A stretch of DNA of 64,000 nucleotides from Chloranthus sessilifolius (Eukaryota > Streptophyta > Magnoliopsida > Chloranthales > Chloranthaceae), in NCBI GenBank assembly GCA_021018995.1, contig CM037588.1, positions 88,572,765 to 88,636,764 of the forward strand. The letters are read 5' to 3'. The number at the start of each line of letters is the position of its first letter. Position 1 is the first letter of the stretch. The position numbers were made by a program, and so were the translations under genes. This document shows positions 1-10,380 of this stretch, one piece after another. A model generated the notes under the pieces. The model made no database searches. It saw only the letters and a program-made list of their open reading frames with translations, and was not told the origin of the DNA.

Positions 1-2515
1 CACTCAAAGATGATAGCTGAGACAAAGCCTAATGGCACACCTTGGTAGTGCTCACCATGGTAACTCATTGTTGTTGACCACCATTGACCAAAGTCTAGCA
101 GATGAATAAAATTAGCTAAGAAGGGAGGAGACTATGATAGTAGCAAGTGCAATGCATCAGAGCAGTAAAAGATAGACCTTGCAGAGTTGATGAGCTTCCT
201 TGTGAAACTAAAGATGCAGTGGAAGAGGCCCTCGCGCAGATACACAGCGCAGTCAGAAGGATAGCTGAAATGTCCTCACGAAGATCTCATAGGTTAAAAT
301 CCCCAGAATCTATGGTCACGAAGCTCTCATGAAGATCAAGCCTCAAAGCAGCCGTGCAAAGAACACATCGAGTCCATATGTACACTGAACAAAATGTCAC
401 CTCGCGGAGTTCTCGCATAGCCCTGGAAGAGAGAGAGGCCCAGAATTTTCTGTACACAGATCTCATGCACTCTGAAGCCTTACTATTGGCTACATGAGCG
501 CAGGAGCATAACTGCGCGAGTACTTAGCGGGAGAGAGCTTCTGAAGCTCAACTGAGGGAGAAATCCTGGTGCTCCAGATCATCTCTATGACAGCATTACA
601 GTGCTAGCGAACTGCGTGATCAAATGAAGAGCTAATGCATGAGCAAGCACTTCCCACCAGCTAAAGGCAACTCCGCGAAGGCAAAGTAGCTATGCGAATG
701 AGCTAAAAGCAGATACCAGCCCCGTGAAGCTCGGGCTCTCCACTTCTTAGTTTTAACTGAAGAACCTTTTGAGAATTTCCCAAGGCTAGGGCACACTTCT
801 TGAGGTGTGGATTTCGAGGCACACATCTTGAGGCATTCGAGGGTTGTAACAGTGCCACGTCTGCTAGAAAAATTTAGATTAATCTTTTTAGAGCCAAGGC
901 CGTTTTGACAGAGTATATAAGTTGTACTTAGAGTTTATTATTTTTATCTTTCCTCTCCTCTGTCGATGAAGAACTCGAGTAGGCTAGGGTTCAGGTTTGA
1001 TTATCTCTTTTTCTTATTTTTCCTCTCTCTTAGCCCAGCACTTGCCGGCTAACCCCCTTGTAAGCTGCTATGTTTAGTTTCATTACAGTTTGTAATAGGT
1101 TTTTGATATACATTGGGATTTAGATGAGTAGTTGTGTACAGGCTACAGCCTGGAGACAGTTCATTGTAAGTTTTATGTTCATCATTGGATTGTCGTTTTA
1201 ATGCTTAATTGAATCTAAAGATCTTATGGTTTCTTTAGATGTCTATAGGATTCATGTATTTAGAACTAGGCCATTCAGTTTTTAGTAGATCTATTGCTTA
1301 CCATCTAATTTTCCTTGGTTTGATAGCCCCATGGAAAGTAATGCTGGATCTGTAGCGAGATCCAGGGAGCTCGGAGGCCTGTAGACCATGGTGGTTGCAG
1401 CAGTTTTCATGTTCTTTCTTAGGCCTCTGTGGTATGGACAAACCAATGGGGTACCCTGTGACCGTTTAAGTGGATAGAGTATAGCCCTATGGTTGTGTCC
1501 ATTCACATGTTTGAGAAGGATTCCTCTCCCCTGCACATGAGCTTCTAGAGCCTTGTGAAGAGGTTTGTACATGAACTAGCTCTCCTCTGTTTTACCTAGC
1601 TGACATCAGATGTTAGATCTGATCTCTTTGTAGTAATTGTAGCTTGAGGATGAGTTATTGCAAGTTGTTTGTAGCAATGACCAGCTAACTCTAAAGCCTT
1701 ATTCAACCTATTACATGGTCCTTTTTGTGGGCACTAGTGAGCAGTTGGCCTTAGCAAAGCACTTAGGATCTTATGGGTTGGAATACCTATGGATGTCAGC
1801 CAGGTTTGTGCGTAGATCTAGGGAGCTTGTGGCACTGGCATTACATAGTGCTGCAATAGTATTCATGGCTTGATCTGGCCCAGTGGCTAGGGGAATGATC
1901 AGTCCACTCCCCTGGCTTAGATTGGTAATGTCTATTTTAACCAATGGGATTTGACAGACTCTATCGGATACCCTGTGACCATTAGAGTGGACAGAGTATA
2001 GCCCTAAGAGCGCCCCAAATGGCATGGGTTAAACTGAATATTTTTACCTTGTTGAGGCTTTTATAGCATCCTAGTAAGGAACACTGCAGAGACAAACTAA
2101 ATTTGAGTTACATTACTGCCTTAACTCTAGCTTAACCTGCTTACTTCTCATCATTTTTCTATTTTATTTTGGCACACACTACCACCATCTTCCTCTTAAC
2201 CCTTTCTTTAGGATAGGGCTATATTTTATTTCTCTATTTTTAGGATTAATTTAGTGTAGTCGTGACACCCAACTCCCTTTCTTTAGGATTGTCATATTTG
2301 TATCCAGATCTGGAGGCCTACTATTATAGCCCATTTTGGGTTCTAGATCAATTTCTCTATGGGACAAACTCTTACTTATCAAAACATGCTATAACGGTCT
2401 ATCTTGCATGACTGTGTTTATTTCAGACTTGCTCTACTGACCCATCTCCAATTCCCCACTCTTGATTTATTTTCTCCACTATTCTTAATAAAATAGCAGC
2501 AAGAGTTTTGAAGAA
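1..2515 (+). mobile_element. Athila-type LTR, cut by the left edge of the window
   Basis: This stretch has no protein-coding signal but matches the LTR at 42530-45746 along much of its length. Shared parts include the stretch around 'caatgaccagct' (about 1676 and 45007) and the terminal part with 'gtgacaccc', 'cagatctggag' and 'gggacaaactcttactta' (about 2262-2390). The end with a GTGGGA-like motif followed by 'actcttactta' is typical of Athila-type LTRs. A TATA-like box (tatataagt, about 910) and a T-rich stretch follow the GC-rich left part, as expected for a U3/R boundary. No primer binding site follows the right end; the sequence passes straight into PMD DNA near 2515. It is therefore either a 3' LTR whose element lies to the left or a solo LTR. 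Exact ends are uncertain. Confidence 0.6.
1361..2010 (+). repeat. Internal duplication within the Athila-type LTR
   Basis: Two related segments lie about 455 bp apart (about 1361-1500 and 1815-2010). Each has a 'ccagggagct' or 'ctagggagct' start, then 'ataccctgtgacc' or a close variant, then 'gtggacagagtatagccct' or a close variant. The LTR at 42530-45746 shows the same two-copy layout (about 44700-44890 and 45100-45250, roughly 393 bp apart), so the duplication predates the split of the two LTRs. Confidence 0.6.
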
Positions 2516-2561
2516 AAACACCAACAACCAACTCAGCTTCAACCAGCCAAAGCTTCAAACC

Positions 2562-3275
2562 CTACCTGTCTCCTAGTGGAAGCATATGGCATCTGCCCAG
2601 AAAGCAGCGGGTCACCTCATCATGGGTAATATAAAAATGAGACACAAGTCCCAAAATGGCATGGTTCCCCCCTAGCCAAACCTGAAACAGAAGCGAGCCT
2701 CCCCTAAGGCACACCACCTTTCTCAAGGCAAAAGCATCGAGGAACCGATAAAACTCTTCCAGGATCAGTTGCATCATAGAGCGGCCTCCCTCTAATTTTG
2801 TCAAGATATCACAGAGTGCAAGCAAGAAAGTTTCTCCCCCAGTGAAGAAAAGAACCTTAGAGATGAGACCAAGAGTAAAAGCGTTCATGTTATAAACATT
2901 TCTAACTGGCAATTTTTGCAGGCTCTTGTCACCAAAAACTTCTCTCAGGAATTTCATCGAACACCCGGTGGGCCCTCCAATGAGACTTTTTTCATAATTA
3001 GATTTCTTCAAACCCAAAGTCCTGTATATGTCTTTGGCGTAACCCAGCTTTGGCGTCACTCTCGCAAGACCAATGTGCAGCTTCAAACCCGACAAGCTAG
3101 AGAGTTCTTCTAGTGTGAGAGACAACTCACGATTCCCAAAAGGAAAGACATGAGTATCCACTTCCCAAAAGGAGGTCATCGCTTGAAGATGGTCCCATAG
3201 TGGATGAACGTCAAGAAAAGATGAGAGGCGGGAAAACCCAAGCTCATTCAAACCCACGAGCTCGCTCTCATTCAA
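2562..3275 (-). CDS. Plant mobile domain (PMD) protein, open reading frame
   Basis: This 237-residue open frame starts MNESEL and ends at a stop just after CHMLPLGDR. Residues about 25-65 hold the PMD signature: SFWEVDTHVFPFGNREL followed by TLEELSSLSGL. PMD (the MAIN/MAIL1 family domain) occurs in plant host genes and in plant transposons; its biochemical role is not settled. The frame is shorter than a full PMD protein and stops where the plus-strand copy at 8973-10380 continues with a second half and a coiled-coil tail. The start is supported because the homologous NESEL block begins at the same place in the other copy. The unit lies in an inverted partial duplicate of 7880-9700. It is probably carried by a transposon rather than being a host gene; expression is unknown. 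Confidence 0.6.
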   Translation of the reverse strand: MNESELVGLNELGFSRLSSFLDVHPLWDHLQAMTSFWEVDTHVFPFGNRELSLTLEELSSLSGLKLHIGLARVTPKLGYAKDIYRTLGLKKSNYEKSLIGGPTGCSMKFLREVFGDKSLQKLPVRNVYNMNAFTLGLISKVLFFTGGETFLLALCDILTKLEGGRSMMQLILEEFYRFLDAFALRKVVCLRGGSLLFQVWLGGNHAILGLVSHFYITHDEVTRCFLGRCHMLPLGDR

Positions 3276-3540
3276 ACTCTAACCATTTCTTTAGGAAATT
3301 GGGCCCCACGCCCAAGAAGGAAGTATAGCGGTCTCGAGCCCCCCATGAGAGGCGGGGTTAGAAAGTGGGTCAATTGACATACAAAGATGTTTCCAAGGAT
3401 ACAAATTCAATGTAGGACGATGGACCCATCATTGAGAAAACAAGGAGAAAAGCAGCAATAAAAAGTACCAAGCCTAAGTTAAGAGAGAAGAAAAAGAGTG
3501 CATTCTCAAGCTTAAGAGGCCCCACTTTCCTTGGGAAGCA
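3276..3540 (-). other. 5' flank of the PMD ORF, shared with the plus-strand copy
   Basis: Read on the minus strand, this matches 8780-8970. Both have a 'gggtccatcgtcctacatt' stretch, 'gtatccttgga', 'ctctcatgggggg' and 'ctatacttcc'. It has no coding signal and probably represents the transcription start region and 5' untranslated leader of the PMD unit, copied with it. Confidence 0.5.
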
Positions 3541-3709
3541 CTTGGTGTGTCTATTACACATGCCAAAGCATTTTTTCCCAGGTTTGGCTTGGTTCATGTA
3601 TTACACATGCCAATGCATTTTTTCCCAGGTTTGGCCTGGCGCATGTATTACAAACGCCAAGCCTTTCTTTTCCCTGGATATGCCTAGCGTGTGTAAGACA
3701 CACGCCAGA
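3541..3709. repeat. Cluster of four imperfect palindromes (cassette copy 1)
   Basis: Four units of about 28 bp lie at 3541-3568, 3588-3615, 3635-3663 and 3682-3709. Each has an arm like CTTGGCGCATG, a TATTA-like centre and the opposite arm. Spacers carry 'ttttttcccaggtttggc'. The same unit occurs in pairs at 4577-4653, 8632-8703, 20725-20800 and 22650-22727. Each could form a short hairpin as RNA. Confidence 0.75.
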
Positions 3710-4181
3710 TCACTAATGCCCCCATAAGAAAGATACGGTTTAGGGGGGAGCTTATTCTTGCTGGCCCCCTAGCCAGCCCACCTGCATTTCTTGCCCTTTG
3801 CTTTAAAAAAAAAAGAAAAGAAGAGAGCGTGTTAGACCACATGTAGGGATACAAATTTTGGTCACATTTAACTTATATATATATATGTCCATGTAGGAAA
3901 GGCCCGCACATATAAGAAAATGGTGGTCAAATGTTAACCGAGAGTATGGCTCCAAGGCTTTTTCTTGCTGTCAATTGAATCCGCCCTACAAAAGAGAGCT
4001 GATATACCACAATAGAGATAGAGCAGACAACAATGAGGGAAAGTAATAAATATTCATCTAAAGGAGTAAAACCATAAAAAATAAAAAATAATATAGCATC
4101 ACATGGTCCCTTACACATTTCCAAAATAAAAAAATATGTATGTCCTAAAAGTCTCAAAATTCAAAAATTCAAAAGCAGAGC
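3710..4181. other. Spacer without recognised function
   Basis: The spacer contains an A-rich run near 3806-3825 and AT-rich DNA. It separates the inverted PMD2 copy from the inverted end of PMD1. I see no gene or element signature in it. Confidence 0.4.
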
Positions 4182-4476
4182 CTAATCCTTATTGGCACCC
4201 TTGGATTTCTTATGCCTGCGTGAAGAGCTCTGATATGTCCTGACATCTCCCACTCGGGCCCATGCCTGAGAAAGTTGGCTAAGCAGGGAGCGTGACTCCT
4301 TTTCACGAGCATGCTACAGGTCGGGCTCAAAGTCAACAATCACGATCCATCAAAAGATAAAAATAGCAAGGCAATGATCGAAACCAATCAGTATGATACT
4401 CACCACTTCCACGTCCCGAAGACCAACAATATTGCGGTAATACTCTGCCTGATTCACAGCTGACTCATAGTCATAC
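4182..4476 (-). pseudogene. Last two exons of a PMD-linked gene, inverted partial copy
   Basis: Minus-strand reading gives an exon at about 4403-4476 (DYESAVNQAEYYRN then GLRDVEV) followed by a GTGAGT donor. The final exon is 4182-4313, after a CTGTAG acceptor, and ends in the basic tail RRHKKSKGANKD and a stop. Both exons match the last two exons of the plus-strand gene at 5827-8205 (DYESVVHQADYYHN; tail RSRKKFKGARKD). Upstream exons are absent here: past 4545 the sequence changes to the palindromes at 4577-4653. It is therefore a truncated inverted duplicate. Splice sites are inferred from consensus and from the second copy. Confidence 0.6.
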
Positions 4477-4576
4477 ACAAGAAGGAAAGAGACATCAACT
4501 ATAGGAGCCACAGGCGCAAGCACATGCATTTTCCTGAGAAACAAGCATGCAGAAAGAAAAAAATTGCTTAAAAACA

Positions 4577-4653
4577 GCCTGGCGCATGTAATACATGCGT
4601 CAAGCCAAAAGTGGGCTGAAATATGCTTGGCACATGTATTACATGCACCAAGC
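4577..4653. repeat. Palindrome pair (cassette copy 2)
   Basis: The units are 4577-4606 and 4625-4653. The second is nearly perfect: GCTTGGCACATGTA facing TACATGCACCAAGC. The spacer is about 18 bp, and 'aaacctgggg' follows, as in the other pairs. Confidence 0.75.
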
Positions 4654-4799
4654 CAAACCTGGGGAAGTTTAAAAATGGTCGAGCCCGAGCAGAAGAGGGA
4701 TTTTTTCAAATTTTCTTTTCTCCCCCTATCCAAACTTAAACGGGACCTTCTCCTAGGATTTCCTTGCATTGATTTCAAATGATCCATTGTCGGTGTTTG

Positions 4800-5085
4800 C
4801 TCGCGCCGATTGAACCCTCGTTCTATGCCGGATTGAGGACCTATTTTCTTGAAGGTAATCACCTAAAACCTATTTTCTTGAAGGTAATCCGGCGTAGAAC
4901 CCTCGTTCTATGCCGGATTGAGGACCTATTTTCTTGAAGGTAATCACCTAAAACCTATTTTCTTGAAGGTAATCCGGAGTAGAACCCTCGTTCTATGCCG
5001 GATTGAGGACCTATTTTCTTATCGGTGTTTGCTCGCGCCGATTGAACCCTCATTCTATGCTGGATTGAGGACCTATTTTATTTGG
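4800..5085 (+). repeat. 85-bp tandem repeat upstream of the multi-exon PMD gene
   Basis: The block 'ttctatgccggattgagg' occurs at 4821, 4906 and 4991, exactly 85 bp apart, and once more near 5053 in a shortened unit. Within each unit 'cctattttcttgaaggtaat' occurs twice. A flanking block, 'cggtgtttgctcgcgccgat', brackets the array near 4791 and 5021. Confidence 0.85.
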
Positions 5086-5826
5086 TTTTTCTTGAATTAT
5101 TTTACAAATATGGTTCTGATTCTTACTTTTCTAGATGATAAATGAATGATTGTTCTTGAAAGCATGGTTCTTGGTTCGATTTTATTCCATGCAACTGATG
5201 CCCTATATTTTTTGTTCTTTTTGTTGATATATCTTGAACAATTTTAGGATTAGGGCATTTTCTTTTGGATCTAAGTGTGGGCATATCTCTCTTCTCTCTT
5301 TTTTTGTTTTGAAGAAGACACTCTCTTTTTTTTGTTTTTGTTTTTATTCTTTTTTTTTTCTATTTATTTTTGCACTTAAAGAAGAGATTTTCTTTTTCTT
5401 TTGCACATAAGGGGCCATTCTTTTTTTTGTGTTGTTGTTTTTTTTTTTTTTTTTTTTGTTTTTATCTTCACATAAAGAGGAGATATTTTTTTTCTTCAAT
5501 TTTTTTCTTTGTTTTATTTTTTGTTTTGCACATAAAGAGGAGAGATTTTTTTTCCTTTGATTTTTTCTTTGTTTGGAATATGGGTGATATATTTTTTTTT
5601 AAGATGTGGGCAATGATGGGTGATAATTTTTTTTGAAGATGATGAGTGATTTTTTTTCTTTTTCTCTTTGAAGATGATGAGTGGTTTGATGATGATGATG
5701 ATTTTTGTTTTTAAATGGTGATGATGATGATTAGGAAAGGGGCATACATACCTCCCTGCTAGCTTGTTTGGCAAATGATTTCCTGCTACTGACATGTCTA
5801 TTGATATTGCTTGTATCTATCTCAGC
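5086..5826 (+). other. T-rich region upstream of the PMD gene
   Basis: Long T runs broken by short TTGCACATAAAG-like and AAGAGGAGA blocks occupy 5280-5660, followed by GATGATGAT repeats near 5680-5735. No gene is visible. The position just upstream of a multi-exon gene would fit a promoter and leader, but no defined element can be named. Confidence 0.4.
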
Positions 5827-8205
5827 ATGTCGAGTGATGAAGAGCACATGCAGGAGGAAGGGCAGGAGCAAGAACAAGGGCCAGAAGTAGCCTACGGTCC
5901 CCGGGGGGAGCAATTCTTTGTAGTGCGATGCCCTGCCCGTTCTTGGTACGAAATGCAAGGGGAGGCCGCCCGCACTGGTCTCCTTCACCAGCAATACGTT
6001 CACATCTCCAACTTTGGCATTGCTGGCAAGGTAAAGAGCTTAATCTTTGTTGCTATTGTTTCTTTGTGAGCTTGCTATATCTTCAGGATTTGATGCCTCC
6101 TTATTTTGATGCAGGATTTGCCTCACATTGTGTTCCGAGGAGGTTGGTTGGACTTTCAACAATTTTATCTCTACTTCCCTCGGATCGTTAAGTTCCTCCT
6201 TGCCCAAGCCGACTTTGGAGACTTCCTTTATGCCACGCCATGTGGGCCGATGCAGCTTATCTGAGAGCTCTGATTGAGCGTTTCTGCCCCTAGACCATGA
6301 CATTTCATATGGCTATGGCAGAGATGACTCTGACCCCCATGGACTGGTCAATGTTACGGGGATTCAAATTGGGGGGACAGCAGTGGCCAACCTTCCTATG
6401 CCTAGTCGAGATGAGGTGATTTAGTTAATTGGTGATTATCCCACCTTCATAAATTTACACGGTTTCGAGGTCAAAATGTCCTGGCTGTCTGCTCTATTTG
6501 GTGAGAAGGAGTTGGTAGACCTGGGGCAATTAGATGCGGATATCTTCATTGAGCCTGTGCGGGCCGTGATGTTGGCTCGCATCTCGCTCCTCCTCATGTT
6601 GGGAAAGACCCTCTTTTCTAATTCCAATGGTGGGCTAGTCTCACTATCTTTTCTAAGCCTCATGGGGGATTGGGATCACGTGCGTCGATATGACTAGGGC
6701 AGGGTTGGATATGTCGTGCTGATGTTTAGCATAGCTCGAGCCTCCATTGGGGCTACGAAGTCTGTTGCCGGCTTTTCGCCTGCCTTAGAGGTAACCCCTG
6801 ATTCCTTTGCTTTCCTTGGTTCATTGGCTAGCCATTTACTACTTTTGACATATCTTGTATGTATACTACTTGTTTCAGGTCTAGGGATATCTGCACTTCT
6901 AGCCGAGTCGCCCCCACCTTCACACTGAGGTATCCACCTATCAACTTTTGAGCAATTGGAACTCGGCCCGGCGTAAGGATGTTGGCATGAAGCATCTAGA
7001 GATGGATCTGTGGTTCCAGTTTGACTTGCTAATCTCTAAGTAGGTATGATTATTTCTCCTTCTCCTTTATCAAAGTTTCCCTTTCGTTATGCATATCTGT
7101 TTGACTGATGAGTTGCTTGTCTGTCCGGGTAGGTCATCTTTGGTTCCCCCTTTTTGGACCGAGCTGTTGTGGGCCAGTCTCTCTTTTTTTTACCACCATG
7201 TCATTTTCTTCTATGGGCCTTAGGCCAAGGCCTACTATCAGGGGGAGCGAGTGATACACTAGTATCGGGGCCACCTTTCCGTGCCCCAGGCTCCTCCTGC
7301 AGATGTTATGATGCCCCTGGGTACAGTTGAGGAGCTCGCCATCAGATTTCTTCATCATGGGGTCCTTGTTAATGATCTACTCATGCCTAGGAGTTACGAG
7401 CTACGGTATGAGTCCCTGCCTTACCGATTCCTTCAACCGTGTTTCATTCCTGGTGCTAATTTTTTTGCTTTTGGTTGTATGCGGTCTCAATTAGTTCTTC
7501 TTCCCTCTTAGGCTAGTTTCTATTTGGTTTAGCTTTCCACTCCTTTGCCTTGACTAACTGACACCTTGCTCTTTCTTACAGTTCTATCAAAAGGATGATT
7601 CATGCGATGATGATGATGAGGAAACGAGGGCAGGTCCTTCTGAGCCTATAGGTGTCGACCCTTCAGGCCCCTCTGACACGAGTGCCTCGAGTAGTTCAAC
7701 CGTCGGGGTCCAGGGGACCTTTAGGCACCTTGACGATGCCTTTCTCACAATTTTATGTGTTGCGGCCGACGAGCAGGCCCGTATATCCGTTGACGTGGAG
7801 CAGGCTCCCCCACCTAAATTAGTCCTCAGGGTAAGACTTCTTTCCTTTTTATGTTCGTTCTTTGTATTATGATTCGAACAATTAACCTTCTTTTTTGTTC
7901 CTCTCTCCTGTAGGATTATGAGTCGGTGGTCCATCAGGCAGATTACTATCACAATCTTCATGGCCTTCAGAAGGACGAGATAGTAAGTGTCTCATTGATT
8001 AATCTGGATGATTGCTTCACTATCTTTATCTTTCGACTGACATTGATTGATGGGCTCTGGTGCGACCTTGCAGTGCGTTCAGGAAAAAGAATTGCGCTCC
8101 TTGCTTAACTGACTGGCTCAAACATGTACCCGAGTGGGAGATACCCGGACATATCAAAGCTCGGTGCGCAGTCGTAAAAAGTTTAAGGGTGCCAGAAAGG
8201 ATTAG
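5827..8205 (+). pseudogene. Multi-exon plant mobile domain gene (PMD1), broken
   Basis: Coding exons are separated by short introns with consensus borders. Exon 1 begins at ATG 5827 (MSSDEEHM) and ends at 6030. Intron 6031-6114 runs GTAAAG to GCAG. The next exon runs to 6790 and intron 2 is 6791-6878. Later exons lie at about 6879-7035, 7131-7440, 7582-7829, 7915-7983 and 8074-8205. The PMD core is in exons 1-4: SNFGIAGK, LIERFCP, TMTFHMAMAEMTLTPMDW and EKELVDLGQLD. The later exons are acidic and Ser-rich, then DYESVVHQADYYHN, and end in a basic tail. The gene is antisense to the pol genes of element A that follow on the minus strand. The frame carries several breaks (roughly five to ten), so I treat it as a fossil. 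Alternative: a decayed host PMD gene. Confidence 0.65.
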
Positions 8206-8631
8206 GCTCTATTTTTTGAATCCTCAAAACCTTGAAACATTTGAGAATTTTAGGATATGATTTTATTTTGTTGGATTTTGGAAATATGTAAAGGAGATGA
8301 TGTGATGTTTTATATTTTTTTTGGATGGTTTTCAATTTTTCAAAATGAATGTTAGTGCCCTTCTGTATATTCTGTCTCCCTTTTGCTTGCTGTAATGTCT
8401 TGGATTGCTTGCAGGATGGGATTGATTTTCTTTCAAGAAGGGTGACCACTAGGGCCACCTTTTTGTTAACACTTGCCCATTATTTGGGTGGCTTTTTCCT
8501 ACACAAAGATTTAGATGAGTTAGATGTGGCCAAAAATTACCCATGTATGTGTTTTAACGGCCAGGGGATCAGCAGAAACATGCTCCATAATTCTCATTTT
8601 TTCGCATGTAGGGGGGGGGGGGGGCTATTAG
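8206..8631. other. Spacer between the PMD1 end and the palindrome pair
   Basis: This is AT-rich DNA with a long G run at about 8612-8625. It probably contains the 3' untranslated region of PMD1. No other feature is recognised. Confidence 0.4.
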
Positions 8632-8703
8632 TTTGGCGCATGTATTACATACGCCAGGCCAATTCCGAGGAAAAGTGGCTTGGCACATCTAATAGATGCC
8701 CTA
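8632..8703. repeat. Palindrome pair (cassette copy 3)
   Basis: The units are 8632-8660 and 8678-8703, followed by 'caaacctgggga'. They occupy the same relative place as the cluster at 3541-3709 in the inverted copy, that is upstream of the second PMD unit. Confidence 0.7.
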
Positions 8704-8972
8704 GATCAAACCTGGGGACAGTGGGGCCTTTATAGCCCGAGACCACACTATTTTGCTTCTCTTTTCGCTTAGGTTTGGTATTTTTGCTCCCCCTTTTTTG
8801 CTTTGTTTTCTCAAGGGTGGGTCCATCGTCCTACATTACATTTGTATCCTTGGAACATTCTTTGTATGTAAATAGACCCACTTTTCGGCCCTGCCTCTCA
8901 TGGGGGGCACGGGACCACTATACTTCCCTCTTTGGGCTCAGGGCCCAGTTTTCTTAAAAGTGGTTTGAGAGC

Positions 8973-10380
8973 TTGAACGAAAGCGAGCTCGTGGATTTGG
9001 ATCGGCTTGGGTTGACCCACCTCTTGTCTTTTCTTAAAGTTCCTCCACTGTGGGATCTTCTTCATGCGGCGACCTCTTTTTGGGAAGTGGGCACCCATGT
9101 TTTTTGATTCAGGAATCATGAGTTGACTCCTGCACTCGTAGAGCTCTCCAACCTATCGGGCTTGAAGCTTCACAAAGGTGTCGCCAAAGTGGTGCCGAAA
9201 CTAGGCTATGGTAAAGTTGTCCATGTGACTTTAGGTTTGAAAAAATATGATTATGAGAAAAGTTTCATTGGTGGGTCCACTAGGTGTTCATTGAAATTCC
9301 TAAGAGAACTTTTCGGCGACGAATGCCTGCAGAAGTTGCCGGCCCGGAGCGCTTATAATGTTAAGGCTTTTCCTCTCGGTCTTATCTCTGAGGTTCTCTT
9401 CTATACAGGGGGTGAGAGCTTCTCATTGGCACTTTGCGACGCTTTGGCAGAATTGGAGGTAGGTCTCTCTGTGATGCATGTAGTCCTGGCGGAGCTCTAC
9501 CGCTGCCTTGATGCCTTTGCTCTTGGAAAGGTGAAGTGCCTTAAGGGATGTCTGCTTCTATTCTAGGTTTGGCTAGGGGAGCACCTTGCCATTTTGGGGC
9601 CTGTGCCATGCTTTTATGTTGCTCGTGGTGAGGTGGCCAGCTGCTTTTTAGGCAGATGCCACATGCTACCCCAGGGGAATTTGAAGCTTTGGCTGGCAGA
9701 TGCTGAGTTGGTGTGGAGATTCCCTTGGTTAGAGCAGACTTTCCCGATGGTCTGCTCTAGATATCATGAGGGCATCACTCTCCTCGGCCTGACTGGCAAT
9801 ACCCACTACTTCCCATTTCGAGTGTTGCGCCAGTTTGGTTGTTCTCAACAAGTACCCTATGTGGCAAGCCCCCTCTATGTGATTTGATCTTTTCTAGGGG
9901 GCCTTTGGGGACATGGATAGGATAGCTGCCCTCTGGGAGATGCGTCAGTCAACGCTCATGGGCGATCTGGAACTGGGGAATTCAGTTTTGTCCTCTCTCG
10001 AGTACGAGGCTTGGCTACTATTTGAAGGGTCTTTTATTGGTCAGTTGGATTAGGCAGAGAGCAGTGATATGGCGGGGCCTTGGAGAAAGGAGTCGATGCT
10101 TCGATCCCGTATTGAGCTGCTGGTGGAAGAGAAGCGTGTCATGCATGATAATTTAGAGAAACAAAAGGTTAGAGCATATGTGGCAGAAGCCAGGGCTGGT
10201 GTAGCTGAGTGTGAGGTCCTTCGTCTAAAGAGGGCTTTGAGTGACGCTCTTGGTGCCACAAACTTTTCTCAAAAGTGGTATAAGAGTCTTCATGGCAGCG
10301 GGATGATAGAGAGGGATGTGTAGGAGGATGCCCTACGTGTAGAAATTTGTGCCTTGAAGCACGAGCAGGGTCATTGACTC
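8973..10380 (+). pseudogene. Second PMD gene (PMD2) with coiled-coil tail, broken
   Basis: The frame aligns with the minus-strand ORF at 2562-3275 from NESEL through SFWEVGTHVF, LSNLSGLKLHKGVAKV, YTGGESFSLALCDALAEL and CFLGRCHMLPQG. It then continues beyond that copy with ITLLGLTGNTHYFPFRVL, the usual PMD C-terminal block (FP-RV--QFG). A charged helical region follows (LRSRIELLVEEKRV, then ECEVLRLKRALSDALG), probably a coiled coil. No introns are evident. The frame carries a handful of breaks and is best treated as a fossil. It lies tandem to PMD1 and antisense to element A pol. It may belong to the same transcript or be a separate unit with its own leader at 8740-8970. Confidence 0.6.

Noticed and set aside
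3531-3727. Short plus-strand frames with repeated VWLG-CITHA-like peptides
   Set aside because: They are translations of the palindrome units; the opposite strand and other frames give similar peptides. The DNA repeat explains them.
5370-5636. Phe-rich open frame in the T-rich tract upstream of PMD1
   Set aside because: It is low-complexity sequence (T runs) with no domain; not a gene.
8612-8625. Run of thirteen or more G
   Set aside because: Homopolymer, possibly inflated by sequencing; no feature can be supported.
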